A stretch of DNA of 54,483 nucleotides from Hyphomicrobiales bacterium (GCA_026708505.1 JAPOUU010000083.1:1-54483), one strand, 5' to 3'. Shown: positions 18,687 through 29,000, counted from the first letter of the stretch. Made by a program: numbers and translations. The notes: generated from the sequence alone by a model not told the origin.

Positions 18687-19466
18687 ATGCAGATTACGGC
18701 TTTACAGACATATCCGGTGAAAGGCATGAGCGCCTCAAAGCACGCGCGCACGCGTTTGGAGGCTTCGGGCGGGATGCCGGGCGACCGCATTTATGCCGTT
18801 CAGCACGAAATGTCCGCTTCGGCGGATGCGCCGCCCTCGCCGAATGTGACGCTGAGTCATCTCACGCTCTCGCGCAATCCGAAGATTGGAGAATTACAAA
18901 GCCGTTTCGACGATTCGAATCACCTGTTGCAATTATACCGGCAAGGTGAAGAGGTCGCCTCGGGACATTTGAACAATGACTCCGATCGCAAAGGCATCGA
19001 ATCGTTTTTGGTCGGGCACATGGGCGAAACCATCCGCGGGAATTTACGCATTGTCGAGAGGAATGCCGAGCGCGACGGTGCGGATTTTTCTTATATGGGA
19101 CACGCGCAGTTTTTATCGTTGATAAATTTGGCATCAATTGCCGCGTTGGAAAAGATTGTCGGCGCCCGCATTGATCCGTCCCGTTTCCGCGCAAACATTT
19201 ATTTTCAGGGCAAGACGCCATGGGAGGAGTTCGAGTGGGTTGGGCGGAATATTCGTTTGGGAGGGGAGGCGTGCGTTGAAGTGCGCGAGCCTATCGAGCG
19301 ATGTGCCGCGGTGAACATTGACCCTGACACCGGTGCAAAAGATATGTCACTGGTGCGTGCGCTGTTCGAGAACTTCGGCCATCGTGATTTGGGAGTTTAT
19401 GTGCGCGCAACCGAGTCCGGCGACATCGCCGTTGAGGATGCGATGGAGGTCCTTCCTCAAGCCTGA
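18687..19466 (+). CDS. MOSC domain protein (YcbX-like)
   Basis: A 259-residue protein with an N-terminal MOSC_N beta-barrel (ITALQTYPVKGMSA) and a C-terminal MOSC domain (HAQFLSLINLASI, then RFRANIYFQG and RCAAVNIDPDTG with its Cys). MOSC proteins bind molybdenum cofactor; YcbX-type members reduce N-hydroxylated compounds or deliver sulfur. The Cys in ERCAAVNIDP is the conserved position. I placed the start at ATG 18687, with AGAGG upstream; the open frame extends to 17967, but that part lies antisense to clpB. It is transcribed against its neighbours, between clpB and the DUF4167 gene. Confidence 0.85.
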   Translation: MQITALQTYPVKGMSASKHARTRLEASGGMPGDRIYAVQHEMSASADAPPSPNVTLSHLTLSRNPKIGELQSRFDDSNHLLQLYRQGEEVASGHLNNDSDRKGIESFLVGHMGETIRGNLRIVERNAERDGADFSYMGHAQFLSLINLASIAALEKIVGARIDPSRFRANIYFQGKTPWEEFEWVGRNIRLGGEACVEVREPIERCAAVNIDPDTGAKDMSLVRALFENFGHRDLGVYVRATESGDIAVEDAMEVLPQA

Positions 19467-19469
19467 GGA

Positions 19470-19964
19470 TTATTCTTCTTCTTTACCGTTGGATTTGCTT
19501 TGGCGTTTTCCGCTTCGAGGAGCGCTTTCCTTGCGGGGTGCGTCTTCGCGCGGGCGTGCTTCGCGTTTCGCACGGGGCTGTTCACGGGGCTCGCGAGGTT
19601 GCTCGTGAGAGTGCTCGCGCGGTTGTTCACCGTGGGCCGCGCCATTGGGCTGGTCTCCTTCACCCCGAGATCCTCCGTCTCTTTGCTGTTGCGCGGCATT
19701 GTCATTGTGCTCGTGCATGGCGGAGATGAGTCTTTGATAGTGTTCGGCGTATTGGAAGTAGCTCTCGGCGGCAACCCTGTCACCGCTGGATTGGGCGTCC
19801 CGCGCGAGTGAAAGATATTTGTCATGAACCTGCGTAGCGGTTCCCCGGATTTTTACATCCGGACCATTGCTTTCAAAAACACGGTTGGGAGAATATCCGC
19901 CCCGATTGTTGACGGGCCTGCGCGGACGGTTGCGCGGGCGTTTGGAGTATTGGTTCTTATTCAT
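19470..19964 (-). CDS. DUF4167 protein
   Basis: A 164-residue, very basic and low-complexity protein. The N-terminus is Arg/Pro/Asn-rich (SKRPRNRPRRPVNNRGG), followed by the conserved block VFESNGPDVKIRGTA and YLSLARDAQSSGDRVAAESY, which define the DUF4167 family of alphaproteobacteria. The C-terminal half is disordered with REQPREP-type repeats. Members usually lie beside prfA/prmC and clpB, as here, and the arginine-rich head suggests nucleic-acid contact; the function is not established. Its stop is 3 bases from the convergent MOSC stop. Confidence 0.88.
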   Translation of the reverse strand: MNKNQYSKRPRNRPRRPVNNRGGYSPNRVFESNGPDVKIRGTATQVHDKYLSLARDAQSSGDRVAAESYFQYAEHYQRLISAMHEHNDNAAQQQRDGGSRGEGDQPNGAAHGEQPREHSHEQPREPREQPRAKREARPREDAPRKESAPRSGKRQSKSNGKEEE

Positions 19965-20129
19965 AGTCTCTGTTGTTGGTTAATGTGAGGCTGTGTTACT
20001 GGACTTTGCCGGTATCTGCGGCAATTCCGCAGGATTCGCCTAGCAGGCCGAATCATACTATGGATTTCGCATTTGTCCAAATATATTTAAAGCGTCCAAA
20101 TGCGCAAAATCGGCAGTTTATTCCTTTAG

Positions 20130-20441
20130 TTATTTGTTATCCTTTTGGATGTCTTCCTTTATTTCCCGGATATCCTCCTTCATACCCGCGATATCATTCT
20201 TGATAGTCGCCACTTCAACAGAAAGGGCTTGAATGTCTTGTTTGATTTCACCGATATTGGAATCGATGTGAATAAACATCGCCCAACCACCACCTGCAAC
20301 GAGAAGAATCAACCCAGCCAAGAACCATATTTCCCTTTGCAAGTTTTGGGTCTTAAAAAACAAGTCGCCGAAAGCCTGGGCAATCTCGGCCCTGTCCGCG
20401 TAGAGCATCGAATCGTTTCTAGATGCTTCCTGTACTGCCAT
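20130..20441 (-). CDS. Small membrane protein with C-terminal coiled coil
   Basis: A 103-residue protein: a helical N-terminus (AEIAQAFGDLFFKTQ), one membrane segment (IWFLAGLILLVAGGGWAMFI), then a coiled coil with hydrophobic heptads (IGEIKQDIQALSVEVATIK, ending in EDIREIKEDIQKD). With this start it overlaps the end of prmC by 23 bases; an in-frame ATG at 20408 would instead leave a 10-base gap, and neither has a clear Shine-Dalgarno. It sits at the end of ispG-prfA-prmC. Function unknown. Confidence 0.5.
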   Translation of the reverse strand: MAVQEASRNDSMLYADRAEIAQAFGDLFFKTQNLQREIWFLAGLILLVAGGGWAMFIHIDSNIGEIKQDIQALSVEVATIKNDIAGMKEDIREIKEDIQKDNK

Positions 20442-21372
20442 AATGGGAGATTGTAGTAGTTCTAGTTGGGAGAATCAAGTTTTTTGAGACGATGCCCTCG
20501 ATAACCCTGTCGATACCTGCGAGGTCCTTGTGTTTTCGAATTTCTTTGAAGGGTTGATTTTCCATGAGGGAGAGGATTTCCCCTGACTGCCCTGCGCCGA
20601 TTTCGATAAGCACACGCCCGTTCGGGCGCAAAAGTTTCGGCGCGATAGCGATGATTGCGCGCAGTGAATCCATGCCATCACCGCCTCCATCCAAAGCGAT
20701 TCGAGGATCATGCTCGCGCACTTCTTTTTGCAAACCGCCAATGTCACCGCTTCGAATGTAGGGAGGATTCGAGACCAGAATATCGAATCGTTCATTGGCG
20801 ATGTCCTCCGTGCGTGTGTTCCAGTTGCCCGTTTGGAAGCGTGCCCTGTCTTCGAGACTAAGCCGCTCGGCGTTGCACCGTGCCGTTGCAACAGCCCCTG
20901 CGGAGATGTCGATGCCCACGCCGCTCGAGTGCCGATACTCATGGAGCAGCGATAGGAGCAGGCATCCGCACCCGGTTCCCAAATCGAGCAGGCGCAGGGA
21001 ATCGTCTTTGCCGCCGCCCTTCAGGGCGGCTTCTATCAAGGTTTCGCTTTCGGGGCGCGGGACGAGGGTTTCATCGGAGAGTAAAAACTCGAGACTCCAA
21101 AATTCTTTGCGCCCGATTAGCCTTGCCACCGGAACGCCCCGGCAGCGTTTTTCTCCCAACTCGGCAAGTTGCTGCTGCTGAAGAGCATCCAGTTCGACTT
21201 CGGGGGTGCGCAGCAAGGTTTCCCTGCTCCATCCTGTGACGTGACGCAAAAGGACTTCGGCATCAAGCATCGGGGTTTCGATTCCGTTCCGGGTGAGTCG
21301 TCGTGCGAGGGCGCGCCAGAGATCTCCGGCGGGCGCCGGCGCGGATACGGATGTTCTTGCCGCAAGGGTCAT
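20419..21372 (-). CDS. prmC: Release factor glutamine methyltransferase
   Basis: A 317-residue SAM-dependent enzyme that methylates the Gln of the GGQ motif in release factors RF1 and RF2. It has the N-terminal helical domain, the SAM-binding motif [15 protein letters not shown], the acidic motif GVGIDIS, and the catalytic NPPYIRSGD that binds the glutamine. The C-terminal 25 residues are longer than usual and run into the next gene. Its ATG overlaps the prfA stop by four bases (ATGA), so the substrate RF1 and its modifying enzyme are translated together. Confidence 0.94.
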   Translation of the reverse strand: MTLAARTSVSAPAPAGDLWRALARRLTRNGIETPMLDAEVLLRHVTGWSRETLLRTPEVELDALQQQQLAELGEKRCRGVPVARLIGRKEFWSLEFLLSDETLVPRPESETLIEAALKGGGKDDSLRLLDLGTGCGCLLLSLLHEYRHSSGVGIDISAGAVATARCNAERLSLEDRARFQTGNWNTRTEDIANERFDILVSNPPYIRSGDIGGLQKEVREHDPRIALDGGGDGMDSLRAIIAIAPKLLRPNGRVLIEIGAGQSGEILSLMENQPFKEIRKHKDLAGIDRVIEGIVSKNLILPTRTTTISHYGSTGSI

Positions 21373-22448
21373 GGGGATTGCGTTGCCGCCTCGAGGCGTT
21401 CGACTTGTTCTTGCGCCGCCAGCGCTTCAATGATTTCATCAAGGGATTCGCCGTCGAGAATGCGGGAAAGCTTGTGGAGCGTGAGTTCGACGCGATGGTC
21501 TGTGACACGTCCTTGCGGGAAATTGTAAGTTCGAATGCGCTCGGAACGGTCGCCGGAACCGACCTTGTCGCGCCGGATGGCCGCACGCTCACGTTCGCTT
21601 TGTTCGCGCTGGGCGGCGTAAATGCGCGAGCGCAGGATTCGCATGGCTTTGGCGCGATTGCGGTGTTGCGATTTTTCATCTTGTTGCGTGACAACGATTC
21701 CGGTCGGGATGTGCTTGATGCGCACGGCGGAGTCGGTTGTGTTGACGGACTGGCCTCCGGGTCCGCTTGAGCGGAAGACCTGGATTTCGAGGTCTTTGTC
21801 TTCGTCTATGTTGACATCTATTTCTTCGGCCTGGGGAAGCACGGCGACGGTTGCGGCGGAGGTGTGGATGCGTCCGGAGGCTTCCGTTTCAGGGACGCGT
21901 TGAACCCGGTGGGTTCCGGATTCATGCTTGAGTCGCGCGAAGGCAGCTTTGCCGGAGACGGACGCGATGGCTTCCTTGTATCCGCCGGCTTCGCTGGGCG
22001 AAGCGCTGATGGTTTCAAATTTCCAGCCGCGCAAATCTGCGTATCGCTGATACATGCGAAAGAGGTCGCCTGCGAAGAGGGCGGCTTCGGCACCGCCCGT
22101 GCCCGCACGCACTTCGAGGATCGCGGGCTTGTCATCAGCCTTGTCACGCGGCAGCAGGAGGAGCGCGAGTTCTTGCTCTTTGTTTGTGATTTTTTCACTC
22201 AGTTGCGCGATCTCTTCACGGGCAAGTTCTCTGATTTCGTTGTCGTCGGTTTTGAGTTCTTTCAATTCCTTGATGGACTCATCCATATCGAGGAGTTCTT
22301 TGCTCTTGGCCGCGAGAGTGTTGAGGTTGAGGGCGGCGTATTCGCGCGCAAGGGAGGCGTACGCTTTCGGATCAGCGCTCGTATTCATCTTGTCGAGGAA
22401 AGTGTTGTTTCGCTCGATCAATTCTTTAAGGCGGCTTCGTTCGATCAT
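21369..22448 (-). CDS. prfA: Peptide chain release factor 1
   Basis: A 359-residue RF1 that ends translation at UAA and UAG. The codon-recognition tripeptide is PET (in [18 protein letters not shown]), the RF1 PxT type, and the peptidyl-tRNA hydrolysis motif is [13 protein letters not shown] near residue 230. The N-terminal helical domain and length are normal. It overlaps ispG by four bases and prmC by four bases, forming a tightly coupled unit. Confidence 0.95.
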   Translation of the reverse strand: MIERSRLKELIERNNTFLDKMNTSADPKAYASLAREYAALNLNTLAAKSKELLDMDESIKELKELKTDDNEIRELAREEIAQLSEKITNKEQELALLLLPRDKADDKPAILEVRAGTGGAEAALFAGDLFRMYQRYADLRGWKFETISASPSEAGGYKEAIASVSGKAAFARLKHESGTHRVQRVPETEASGRIHTSAATVAVLPQAEEIDVNIDEDKDLEIQVFRSSGPGGQSVNTTDSAVRIKHIPTGIVVTQQDEKSQHRNRAKAMRILRSRIYAAQREQSERERAAIRRDKVGSGDRSERIRTYNFPQGRVTDHRVELTLHKLSRILDGESLDEIIEALAAQEQVERLEAATQSP

Positions 22449-23590
22449 TTTTGATTGTGGATTTGCTGCGCTTTTGCTTCGACCATCTCGACGAGTTTGT
22501 CGATCATTTGGTCGTTGGAAAGCTTGTGGTCGATTTTACCGTTGATGTATAGCATTCCGGCGTCTTTTCCTCCGCCGGTGAAACCGATATCGGTCAATGC
22601 CGCTTCGCCGGGTCCGTTGACGACGCATCCGATGATGGAAAGCGTGACGGGTTGGGCGATATGCTCGAGTCGCTGCTCGAGAATCGCCACGGTTTTGATG
22701 ACGTCGAAACCCTGCCTTGCGCAGGACGGGCACGATATGATGGTTACTCCGCGTCTTCGCAATCCAAGCGATTTAAGGATTTCAAAGCCCGCTTTGACTT
22801 CTTCAACGGGGTCTGCGGACAGCGACACGCGGATGGTGTCGCCGATGCCTTGGTGGAGGAGCATTCCGATGCCGATGGCGGATTTTACCGTGCCGGAGAC
22901 CGCGCCGCCGGCTTCGGTGATTCCGAGATGGAGAGGGCAATCAATTTTTTCGGCGAGGATTTGGTAGGCTTTGGTTGCAAGGAAGACATCGGATGCCTTA
23001 ACGGAGATTTTAAATTGGTGGAAGTCGTTGTCTTGGAGGAGTGCGGCATGGGCAAGCGCGCTTTCGACCATGGCTTCGGGGCAGGGCTCTTTGTAATGTT
23101 CGAGAAGATGTCGTTCGAGGGAGCCGGCGTTGACGCCGATGCGCATCGAGCAGTTGTTGTCGCGCGCAGCCTTGATGACTTCGCGTACACGGCCGGAGTC
23201 CCCGATGTTCCCGGGATTGATGCGGATGCAGGCGGCGCCCGCGTTTGCGGCTTCAATGGCGCGCTGGTAGTGGAAGTGGATGTCGGCGACGACGGGAATG
23301 TCGGTTTGGTGGGTGATTTCCCGCAGCGCGGCGGTGGAGTCTTCGTCGGGGCAGGAGACTCGCACGATGTCTGCGCCGGCATTTTGGATTTGCTCGATTT
23401 GTTTGAGGGTTTCGGTTGCATCGGAGGTTTGCGTGTTCGTCATGGACTGGACGCTGATGGGGGCATCGCCGCCGACGGTAACATTGCCGACTTGCACGGG
23501 ATAGCATTTTCGCCGTTGGATATGCCGCCATGGACGCATTTGCGTGCATGCGTCGAGGGTGTCGGCGGGGGAAGCGAGAGTCTCGGACAT
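22445..23590 (-). CDS. ispG: 4-hydroxy-3-methylbut-2-enyl diphosphate synthase
   Basis: A 381-residue iron-sulfur enzyme of the MEP isoprenoid pathway that converts MEcPP to HMBPP. Its TIM-barrel part begins [20 protein letters not shown]; the cluster ligands are two Cys in [13 protein letters not shown], a third in [12 protein letters not shown], and the Glu of that motif. I chose ATG 23590 ([12 protein letters not shown]); the frame is open to 23770, but the extra 60 residues overlap the divergent amidase gene and look non-coding. First gene of ispG-prfA-prmC. Confidence 0.92.
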   Translation of the reverse strand: MSETLASPADTLDACTQMRPWRHIQRRKCYPVQVGNVTVGGDAPISVQSMTNTQTSDATETLKQIEQIQNAGADIVRVSCPDEDSTAALREITHQTDIPVVADIHFHYQRAIEAANAGAACIRINPGNIGDSGRVREVIKAARDNNCSMRIGVNAGSLERHLLEHYKEPCPEAMVESALAHAALLQDNDFHQFKISVKASDVFLATKAYQILAEKIDCPLHLGITEAGGAVSGTVKSAIGIGMLLHQGIGDTIRVSLSADPVEEVKAGFEILKSLGLRRRGVTIISCPSCARQGFDVIKTVAILEQRLEHIAQPVTLSIIGCVVNGPGEAALTDIGFTGGGKDAGMLYINGKIDHKLSNDQMIDKLVEMVEAKAQQIHNQK

Positions 23591-23669
23591 GATGTATATG
23601 TTTAGGTTTGGAAAAGACGCTATGCTGTTTGGTGTAGAATATCCCATTTTGAGGTTAAAAGGAACGATT

Positions 23670-24902
23670 TTGCGATTTTTTCTGTGTTTGATTCTTACGG
23701 TTGCTGTTTTTGCCTTCGGCCACGCCTGGGCGCAGGGTATACCCTCGGTAATACAGGTTCGCGCCGGCACGCAGGCAAACGGTGAAACTCGTTTTGTCCT
23801 CGAGATGAGCGATGTGTTGTCGTATCAGGTTTTTGTTTTGGAGTCGCCGCCGCGTCTGGTTGTCGCGCTGCCGGAGCATGAATGGAAACTCCCGCGGCAG
23901 GGAAAGCTGTCTTTGTCCGCGCTGCTGAAGTCGTATCGTTACGAGAGTTTTGCTTCGAGCGGCGGACGCATTGTGGTGACGAGCGAGTTGCCCATCCGGG
24001 TGAAACGGAGTTTTTTCCTGCCGGAGAAATCGGACAAGAGGATCCGCATCGTTGTCGATGTCGAGGGCATTGATGAAAGCTACACCGGAGACGGGATTGA
24101 CGAAATTTTTTCAGAAATTTTGCCGCTAGCCCCGTCTTCACCATCCCTCCCTTCCGCCGTTTTGTCCTCGACGCCTGCGCCCATTCCGCTGCCGCGCCTT
24201 CGCGGAGAAACAGTCCGCCGTCATGTGATTGTCCTGGATGCGGGACACGGCGGGGTGGATCCGGGCGCGCAGGGAGGTTTGGGGACGAGGGAAAAGGATG
24301 TTGTGCTGGAATTCGTGCACGAGCTGGCAAGACAATTGCGCGAACACGGGGGGTATCAAGTCGTGTTGACGCGCGAGGGCGACACGGGGATCGGGCTGCG
24401 TTCGCGCCTGTCGCAGGCCAAGGATTCCCTGGCGGATTTGTTCGTGTCGGTTCACGCGGATGCTTTGGAGCAGGGCCATGTCGGGGGGTTCTCGGTCTAT
24501 ACGCTTTCCGATGTCGCCTCGGATGAGGAAGCCGCCGCCCTCGTCCGGCAGGAGAACGCCGCCGATGTGCTGATTGGAATCGACCTAAACCGCGAAGATG
24601 ACAAGATTCGCGGCATTTTGATTGACCTCTCGCAGCGCGATACCAAGAATCTTTCGGTGAAATTTGCGCGCATGCTTCTCGATCGTGTGGGCGAAAAAAC
24701 CTCCCTGCTGGCCAAAAGCCATCGTTCCGGGGATTTTCGAGTCCTGAAAGCGCCCGATATCCCATCGGTTTTGGTGGAATTGGGTTTTTTGACAAATCCG
24801 GAAGATGAGAGTAAAATAATGTCTGTGTCTTGGCGCAAAATGGTCGCTCGGCAGTTCGTGCTTGCGATAAGTGATTTCTTTGCCGCGTCCGCGTCCGAGT
24901 GA
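23670..24902 (+). CDS. N-acetylmuramoyl-L-alanine amidase (AmiC type)
   Basis: A 410-residue periplasmic zinc enzyme that cuts the stem peptide from peptidoglycan, mainly during daughter-cell separation. Order: signal peptide ([20 protein letters not shown]), an AMIN domain that targets the septum, a Ser/Pro linker, then amidase_3 with the zinc ligands in [17 protein letters not shown] and SVHAD and the catalytic Glu in VELGFLTN. I propose a TTG start at 23670: it has a strong AAAAGGA six bases upstream and places the signal peptide at the N-terminus. An in-frame ATG at 23622 is the alternative. It overlaps the PBP gene by four bases. Confidence 0.9.
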   Translation: MRFFLCLILTVAVFAFGHAWAQGIPSVIQVRAGTQANGETRFVLEMSDVLSYQVFVLESPPRLVVALPEHEWKLPRQGKLSLSALLKSYRYESFASSGGRIVVTSELPIRVKRSFFLPEKSDKRIRIVVDVEGIDESYTGDGIDEIFSEILPLAPSSPSLPSAVLSSTPAPIPLPRLRGETVRRHVIVLDAGHGGVDPGAQGGLGTREKDVVLEFVHELARQLREHGGYQVVLTREGDTGIGLRSRLSQAKDSLADLFVSVHADALEQGHVGGFSVYTLSDVASDEEAAALVRQENAADVLIGIDLNREDDKIRGILIDLSQRDTKNLSVKFARMLLDRVGEKTSLLAKSHRSGDFRVLKAPDIPSVLVELGFLTNPEDESKIMSVSWRKMVARQFVLAISDFFAASASE

Positions 24903-27442
24903 CTTCTATACTGATGGATTTTCTCATGCCTACTCGCTCTGGTACTTCTATTTGGAGGCTCCTCTTTTACGGAGGTGTGTTTTGCACGTTAGTGCTGATG
25001 GTCGGGGGCTCGTGGTTGTTTTACGTGGTTTGGGGCTGGCATCGGCAACTTCCCGACCACGGTTATCTCCTCGAGTACGAACCGCCGATGCAGACGCGCG
25101 TTTACGCCGGCGACGGGCTCTTGCTTGCGGAGTATGGGCGCGAGCGCCGTTTTCACGTTGCCTATGACGCGATACCCGATCGAATCATCCACGCTTTTCT
25201 TTCCGCCGAAGACCAAAACTTTTTCCAGCATGACGGCATTGATCCGAGAGGAATTTTACGTGCGGTGGCGCACAACGTCTCAAACCTGATAGAGGGGAAG
25301 CGCTTGGTCGGCGCCTCGACCATCACGCAACAGGTTGCAAAAAATTTCCTGTTGTCCCGGGAGGTTTCTTTCGAGCGCAAGGGCAAGGAAATTCTTCTGG
25401 CTTTCTCCATTGAGCGCGCGCTTTCAAAGGAGCGGATACTTGAGTTGTATTTGAACGAGATTTACCTCGGCTTCGGTTCTTACGGGATTGCGGCGGCGGC
25501 GTTCAATTACTTCAACAAATCCTTGAACGAGTTAACGATTGCCGAGGTTGCCTACCTGGCCGCATTGGCGAAGGGGCCTGCGAACTATCACCCGGTTCGC
25601 GAACAGACGCGTGCTCTCAACCGGAGAAATTGGGTTATCTCGCGGATGCACCAGGAGGGTTATATTTCCGAGCTGGAGGCGATAATTGCGCATTCGGCGC
25701 CTTTGAAGGCCGAGGCGCAGCGCAAGTGGGGCGCGCAATTGTTCGGCGCGGAATATTTTGTCGAAGAAGTCCGCAGGAAACTCCACGATCAATACGGCGC
25801 GAGCAATTTATACGAGGGAGGGATGCTGGTTCGCTCGACACTGTCGCCCCGTTTGCAGGGGATAGCGCAGGAGGCATTGCGCTCGGGATTGGTTGCGTAT
25901 GACCGCCGCCACGGCTGGCGGGGAGAATTGGCGAACATTTCCGCCAACGAGAATTGGCAGAAGAATTGGCAGATTGCTTTGGGGAACATTCCCGTTCCGA
26001 AGGATTTGGCGCCGTGGCGTTTGGCCGTGGTGCTGGAGGTTGCCGCCGACAAGGCGAGCATCGGGCTTCTCAATCGCCAGCGCGCCGAGGGCGTTGAGAA
26101 GGGGATCATTCCTTTCAAGGAAGTTGAATGGGCCGCTCCATGGATTAAAGGCCAGCGAACCGGCCGCCAGCCGAAGAAGGTTTCGGACGTTCTCGAGCCG
26201 GGAGATGTCATCTATGCCGAAGCGCTGGAGGAAGGTGCGGACGACGCGCCCGTGCGTTACACTCTGCGGCAACTTCCGGAAGTGAACGGTGCCCTGATTG
26301 CCATGGATCCGTTTACCGGGCATGTTCTTGCAATGCAGGGAGGTTTTTCCCATGCGTTGAGCGAATTTAATCGCGCGCAGCAGGCCCTGCGGCAGCCGGG
26401 TTCCGCCTTTAAGCCGTTTGTTTACGCCCTTGCGCTTGAGAAAGGTTATACGCCGGCGAGCATTCTGCTGGACGCCCCCGTCGCGATTGACCCGGGCCAG
26501 GGGCTTGATATTTGGAAGCCCGAGAATTACACGCGCAAGTTTTACGGGCCGTCGACTTTGCGTAAAGGCATTGAGCATTCTCGTAATGTCATGACGGTTC
26601 GCTTGGCGCATGCGATGGGGATTAACAATGTTGCAAGGGAACTGCGCGATTTTGACCTGGTCGAGCATTTCCCGCCGCTGTTGTCGATGGCGTTGGGCGC
26701 GGGGGAGTCGTCGCTGATGAGGATGGTGAGCGGTTATGCGACTTTTGTGAACGGCGGCCGCAAGGTGGAGCCGACCCTGATAGACCGCATCCAGGATAGA
26801 TACGGAAAGACGTTATACCGTTTTGACAGCCGCCGCTGTCTTGGTTGCTTGAAGGATTCGTGGCGCGACAGCAGGGAGCCGATCTTGTATGACGACCGTC
26901 CCGAGTTGATGACTCCGCAAACGGCCTACCAGCTCGTTTCGATGCTGGAAGGCGTCGTGCAACGCGGCACCGGACGTTCGCTGCGCTCGCTGCCCCATCC
27001 CGTTGCGGGCAAAACCGGCACGACCAACGAGGAGCGGGACGCCTGGTTTTTGGGATTTTCGTCCGATTTGGTCGTTGGCGTTTACGTCGGCTTTGACGAG
27101 CCCCAGCCTTTGGGCAGAAGGGAGACGGGCGGAAGGGTTGCGGCACCGGTGTTTCGGGAGTTTATGGCACGGGCGCTGGAAGGACAGCAGCCGGTGCCGT
27201 TTCGCGTTCCCGCGGGGATTCGCCTGATGCATATTGATGCAACGACAGGGGAGCAGGCGTCTCCGGGGTCCGAAGGAAGCATTCTTGAGGCGTTCAAATT
27301 GAATGATTCCGGTCCCAACACGCCGAGCGGTTTGGGTTTCGACATTCTCAACGATGGTTTCCTCGGGGAGGGAGAAGCGTTTCCGGGAAGCTTGTTTCAA
27401 AAGCCCGGACAATCTTTGCCGAAGCCGGATGACGATGCGTAG
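24899..27442 (+). CDS. mrcA: Penicillin-binding protein 1A (bifunctional)
   Basis: An 847-residue class A PBP that polymerises and cross-links peptidoglycan. A single N-terminal membrane anchor (about residues 20-45) is followed by the glycosyltransferase 51 domain, with the catalytic Glu in SAEDQNFFQHDG and the motif GASTITQQVAKNF. An OB-like insert precedes the transpeptidase domain: SxxK in RQPGSAFKPF, SxN in HSRNVMT and KTGT in VAGKTGTTNEERD. The start is GTG at 24899, overlapping the amidase stop (GTGA). The gene overlaps prfB by eight bases, an order common in alphaproteobacteria. Confidence 0.95.
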   Translation: MTSILMDFLMPTRSGTSIWRLLFYGGVFCTLVLMVGGSWLFYVVWGWHRQLPDHGYLLEYEPPMQTRVYAGDGLLLAEYGRERRFHVAYDAIPDRIIHAFLSAEDQNFFQHDGIDPRGILRAVAHNVSNLIEGKRLVGASTITQQVAKNFLLSREVSFERKGKEILLAFSIERALSKERILELYLNEIYLGFGSYGIAAAAFNYFNKSLNELTIAEVAYLAALAKGPANYHPVREQTRALNRRNWVISRMHQEGYISELEAIIAHSAPLKAEAQRKWGAQLFGAEYFVEEVRRKLHDQYGASNLYEGGMLVRSTLSPRLQGIAQEALRSGLVAYDRRHGWRGELANISANENWQKNWQIALGNIPVPKDLAPWRLAVVLEVAADKASIGLLNRQRAEGVEKGIIPFKEVEWAAPWIKGQRTGRQPKKVSDVLEPGDVIYAEALEEGADDAPVRYTLRQLPEVNGALIAMDPFTGHVLAMQGGFSHALSEFNRAQQALRQPGSAFKPFVYALALEKGYTPASILLDAPVAIDPGQGLDIWKPENYTRKFYGPSTLRKGIEHSRNVMTVRLAHAMGINNVARELRDFDLVEHFPPLLSMALGAGESSLMRMVSGYATFVNGGRKVEPTLIDRIQDRYGKTLYRFDSRRCLGCLKDSWRDSREPILYDDRPELMTPQTAYQLVSMLEGVVQRGTGRSLRSLPHPVAGKTGTTNEERDAWFLGFSSDLVVGVYVGFDEPQPLGRRETGGRVAAPVFREFMARALEGQQPVPFRVPAGIRLMHIDATTGEQASPGSEGSILEAFKLNDSGPNTPSGLGFDILNDGFLGEGEAFPGSLFQKPGQSLPKPDDDA

Positions 27443-28542
27443 CGAAACACAGGAGACTATCGAGGGTATTGAGCGCTCCCTTGGGCTTCTAGGGAGGTAT
27501 CTTTGACTTGGATGGACTGCAGCGTCGTTTTGACGAGCTTTCGCAGACCATAGAGGATGAGAGTCTCTGGGAGGATGCCGAGCGCGCGCAGAAGTTGATG
27601 CGCGAGCGCGCGAGGGTGGAGGAATATATCAACATGTATCGAGGCTTGGGCGAGCGCTTGCGCGAGAACAAAGAACTGCTTGCGCTTGCCGAGGAAGAGG
27701 GCGACGAGGCCGTCATTGCCGAAGCCGAAGCCGCCCTGCGGACATTGCGCTCGGATGCCTACCACTGCGAATTAGAGAGCCTTCTTTCGGGGGACGCGGA
27801 CAGCGGCGACACCTATCTTGAGATTCACGCCGGCGCGGGCGGAACCGAAAGCCAGGATTGGGCGGCGATGCTGCTGCGCATGTACATGCGCTGGTCGGAG
27901 TCGAAAGGGTATCGCGTGGGTTTGATGTCGCGCAGCGACGGCGAGGAGGCCGGCATTAAGTCGGCGACCCTGCTGATTGAGGGATTGAACGCGCACGGGT
28001 GGTTGAAAACGGAATCGGGCGTGCACAGGCTTGTGCGGATTTCGCCGTTCGACGCCAACGCCCGCCGTCATACGAGTTTTGCGAGCGTTTGGGTTTATCC
28101 CGTTGTGGAGGAGGAGGACATCGAGATCGACAAATCCGAGGTTCGTGTGGACACCTATCGTGCGAGCGGAGCGGGGGGGCAGCATGTTAACACGACGGAC
28201 AGCGCGGTTCGTTTGACGCATATACCGAGCGGGATAGTCGTGCAGTGCCAAAACGAACGTTCACAACACAAAAACAACGCGTCGGCCTGGAAGATGCTGC
28301 ACGCGCGCTTGCGCGAAGCGGATGCGCAACGCCGCCGCGAGGAGTCGCAGGCGCTGCGCGAGGACAAGGGCGAGATAGGATGGGGCAAGCAGATACGCTC
28401 GTATGTTTTGCAACCCTACCAGAAGGTGAAAGATCTGCGAACGTCGGTGGAGTCCGGAAATCCGGGCGCGGTGCTGGACGGCGATTTGGATGCGTTTATG
28501 GAAGCCGCGCTGGCGGCGCAGGTTGACGGAGCCCGAACCTAG
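27435..28542 (+). CDS. prfB: Peptide chain release factor 2, programmed +1 frameshift
   Basis: RF2 ends translation at UGA and UAA. Translation starts at ATG 27435 (MRSETQETIEGIERSLGLLG), runs 23 codons to CTT 27501-27503 and meets an in-frame TGA at 27504. A +1 slip continues at GAC 27505 to the stop at 28542, giving 368 residues, the normal length. The RF2 tripeptide SPF is in RISPFDANARRH and the catalytic GGQ in GAGGQHVNTTDSA. Frameshifting at the TGA rises when RF2 is scarce, so the gene controls its own level. It overlaps mrcA by eight bases; its stop TAG shares the palindrome CTAG with the convergent bactofilin stop. Confidence 0.95.
27491..27507 (+). promoter_or_regulatory. RF2 programmed frameshift signal
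   Basis: The sequence AGGGAGG-TAT-CTT-TGA-C holds all known parts: an internal Shine-Dalgarno-like element (27491-27497), the slippery CTT codon three bases further on, the in-frame TGA and a following C, which weakens termination. Spacing equals that of the classical E. coli site; the SD element is AGGGAGG instead of AGGGGG. Confidence 0.95.
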
Positions 28543-29000
28543 ACGGACATTATGGGCTTGTCTGTTTTCTGCTTGCGGGTTTGCTGCGTCTGACTGGAGC
28601 CGTTCGCGTTCGGGTCAATGCTTTTGTTGACACGGTGGCATTTCCCCTCAAGGGTTGCGCCCGCCTCCATAGACAGGGAGTTGTGCTCGAGGTCGCCTTC
28701 GACGTTTGCGTTTTTGCCTAGATGGAGTTTGTTTGCACGCACGTCTCCGCTGACCCGCCCGCTGATGACAACGTCGTTTCCGGTGACGCTGCCGATGATT
28801 TGCGCCTTTTCACCGATGGTAAGGTGTTTGACCCGGATGACTCCCTCAATTTTTCCTTCGATGTGAACTTCGCCGTTGGAGACGACGTCGCCGGTGATGC
28901 AAAGGTCGGCGGAAATGAGAGAGGGGATGGTTTCGTTTCTATCCGCTTCGCCGAGGCTTTTTGAAATTCTATTTTCTTTTCGTGTTTTGCGAAACAACAT
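28539..29000 (-). CDS. Bactofilin (DUF583 cytoskeletal protein)
   Basis: A 153-residue polymer-forming protein. A short charged head and a linker (NETIPSLISADLCITGDVVS) lead to the bactofilin core of about 95 residues with the six-residue beta-helix rhythm (VHIEGKIEGVIRVKHLTIGE, SGRVSGDVRANKLHLGK). The polar tail (about 30 residues) is disordered. Bactofilins assemble into membrane-associated filaments that position cell-wall enzymes. The partner is almost certainly the M23 endopeptidase directly upstream, whose stop it overlaps by 32 bases. The gene converges on prfB with a four-base overlap. Confidence 0.9.
   Translation of the reverse strand: MLFRKTRKENRISKSLGEADRNETIPSLISADLCITGDVVSNGEVHIEGKIEGVIRVKHLTIGEKAQIIGSVTGNDVVISGRVSGDVRANKLHLGKNANVEGDLEHNSLSMEAGATLEGKCHRVNKSIDPNANGSSQTQQTRKQKTDKPIMSV

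Noticed and set aside
23591-23770. 60-residue N-terminal extension of IspG
   Set aside because: It overlaps the amidase coding region and lies upstream of the conserved IspG start; composition looks non-coding.
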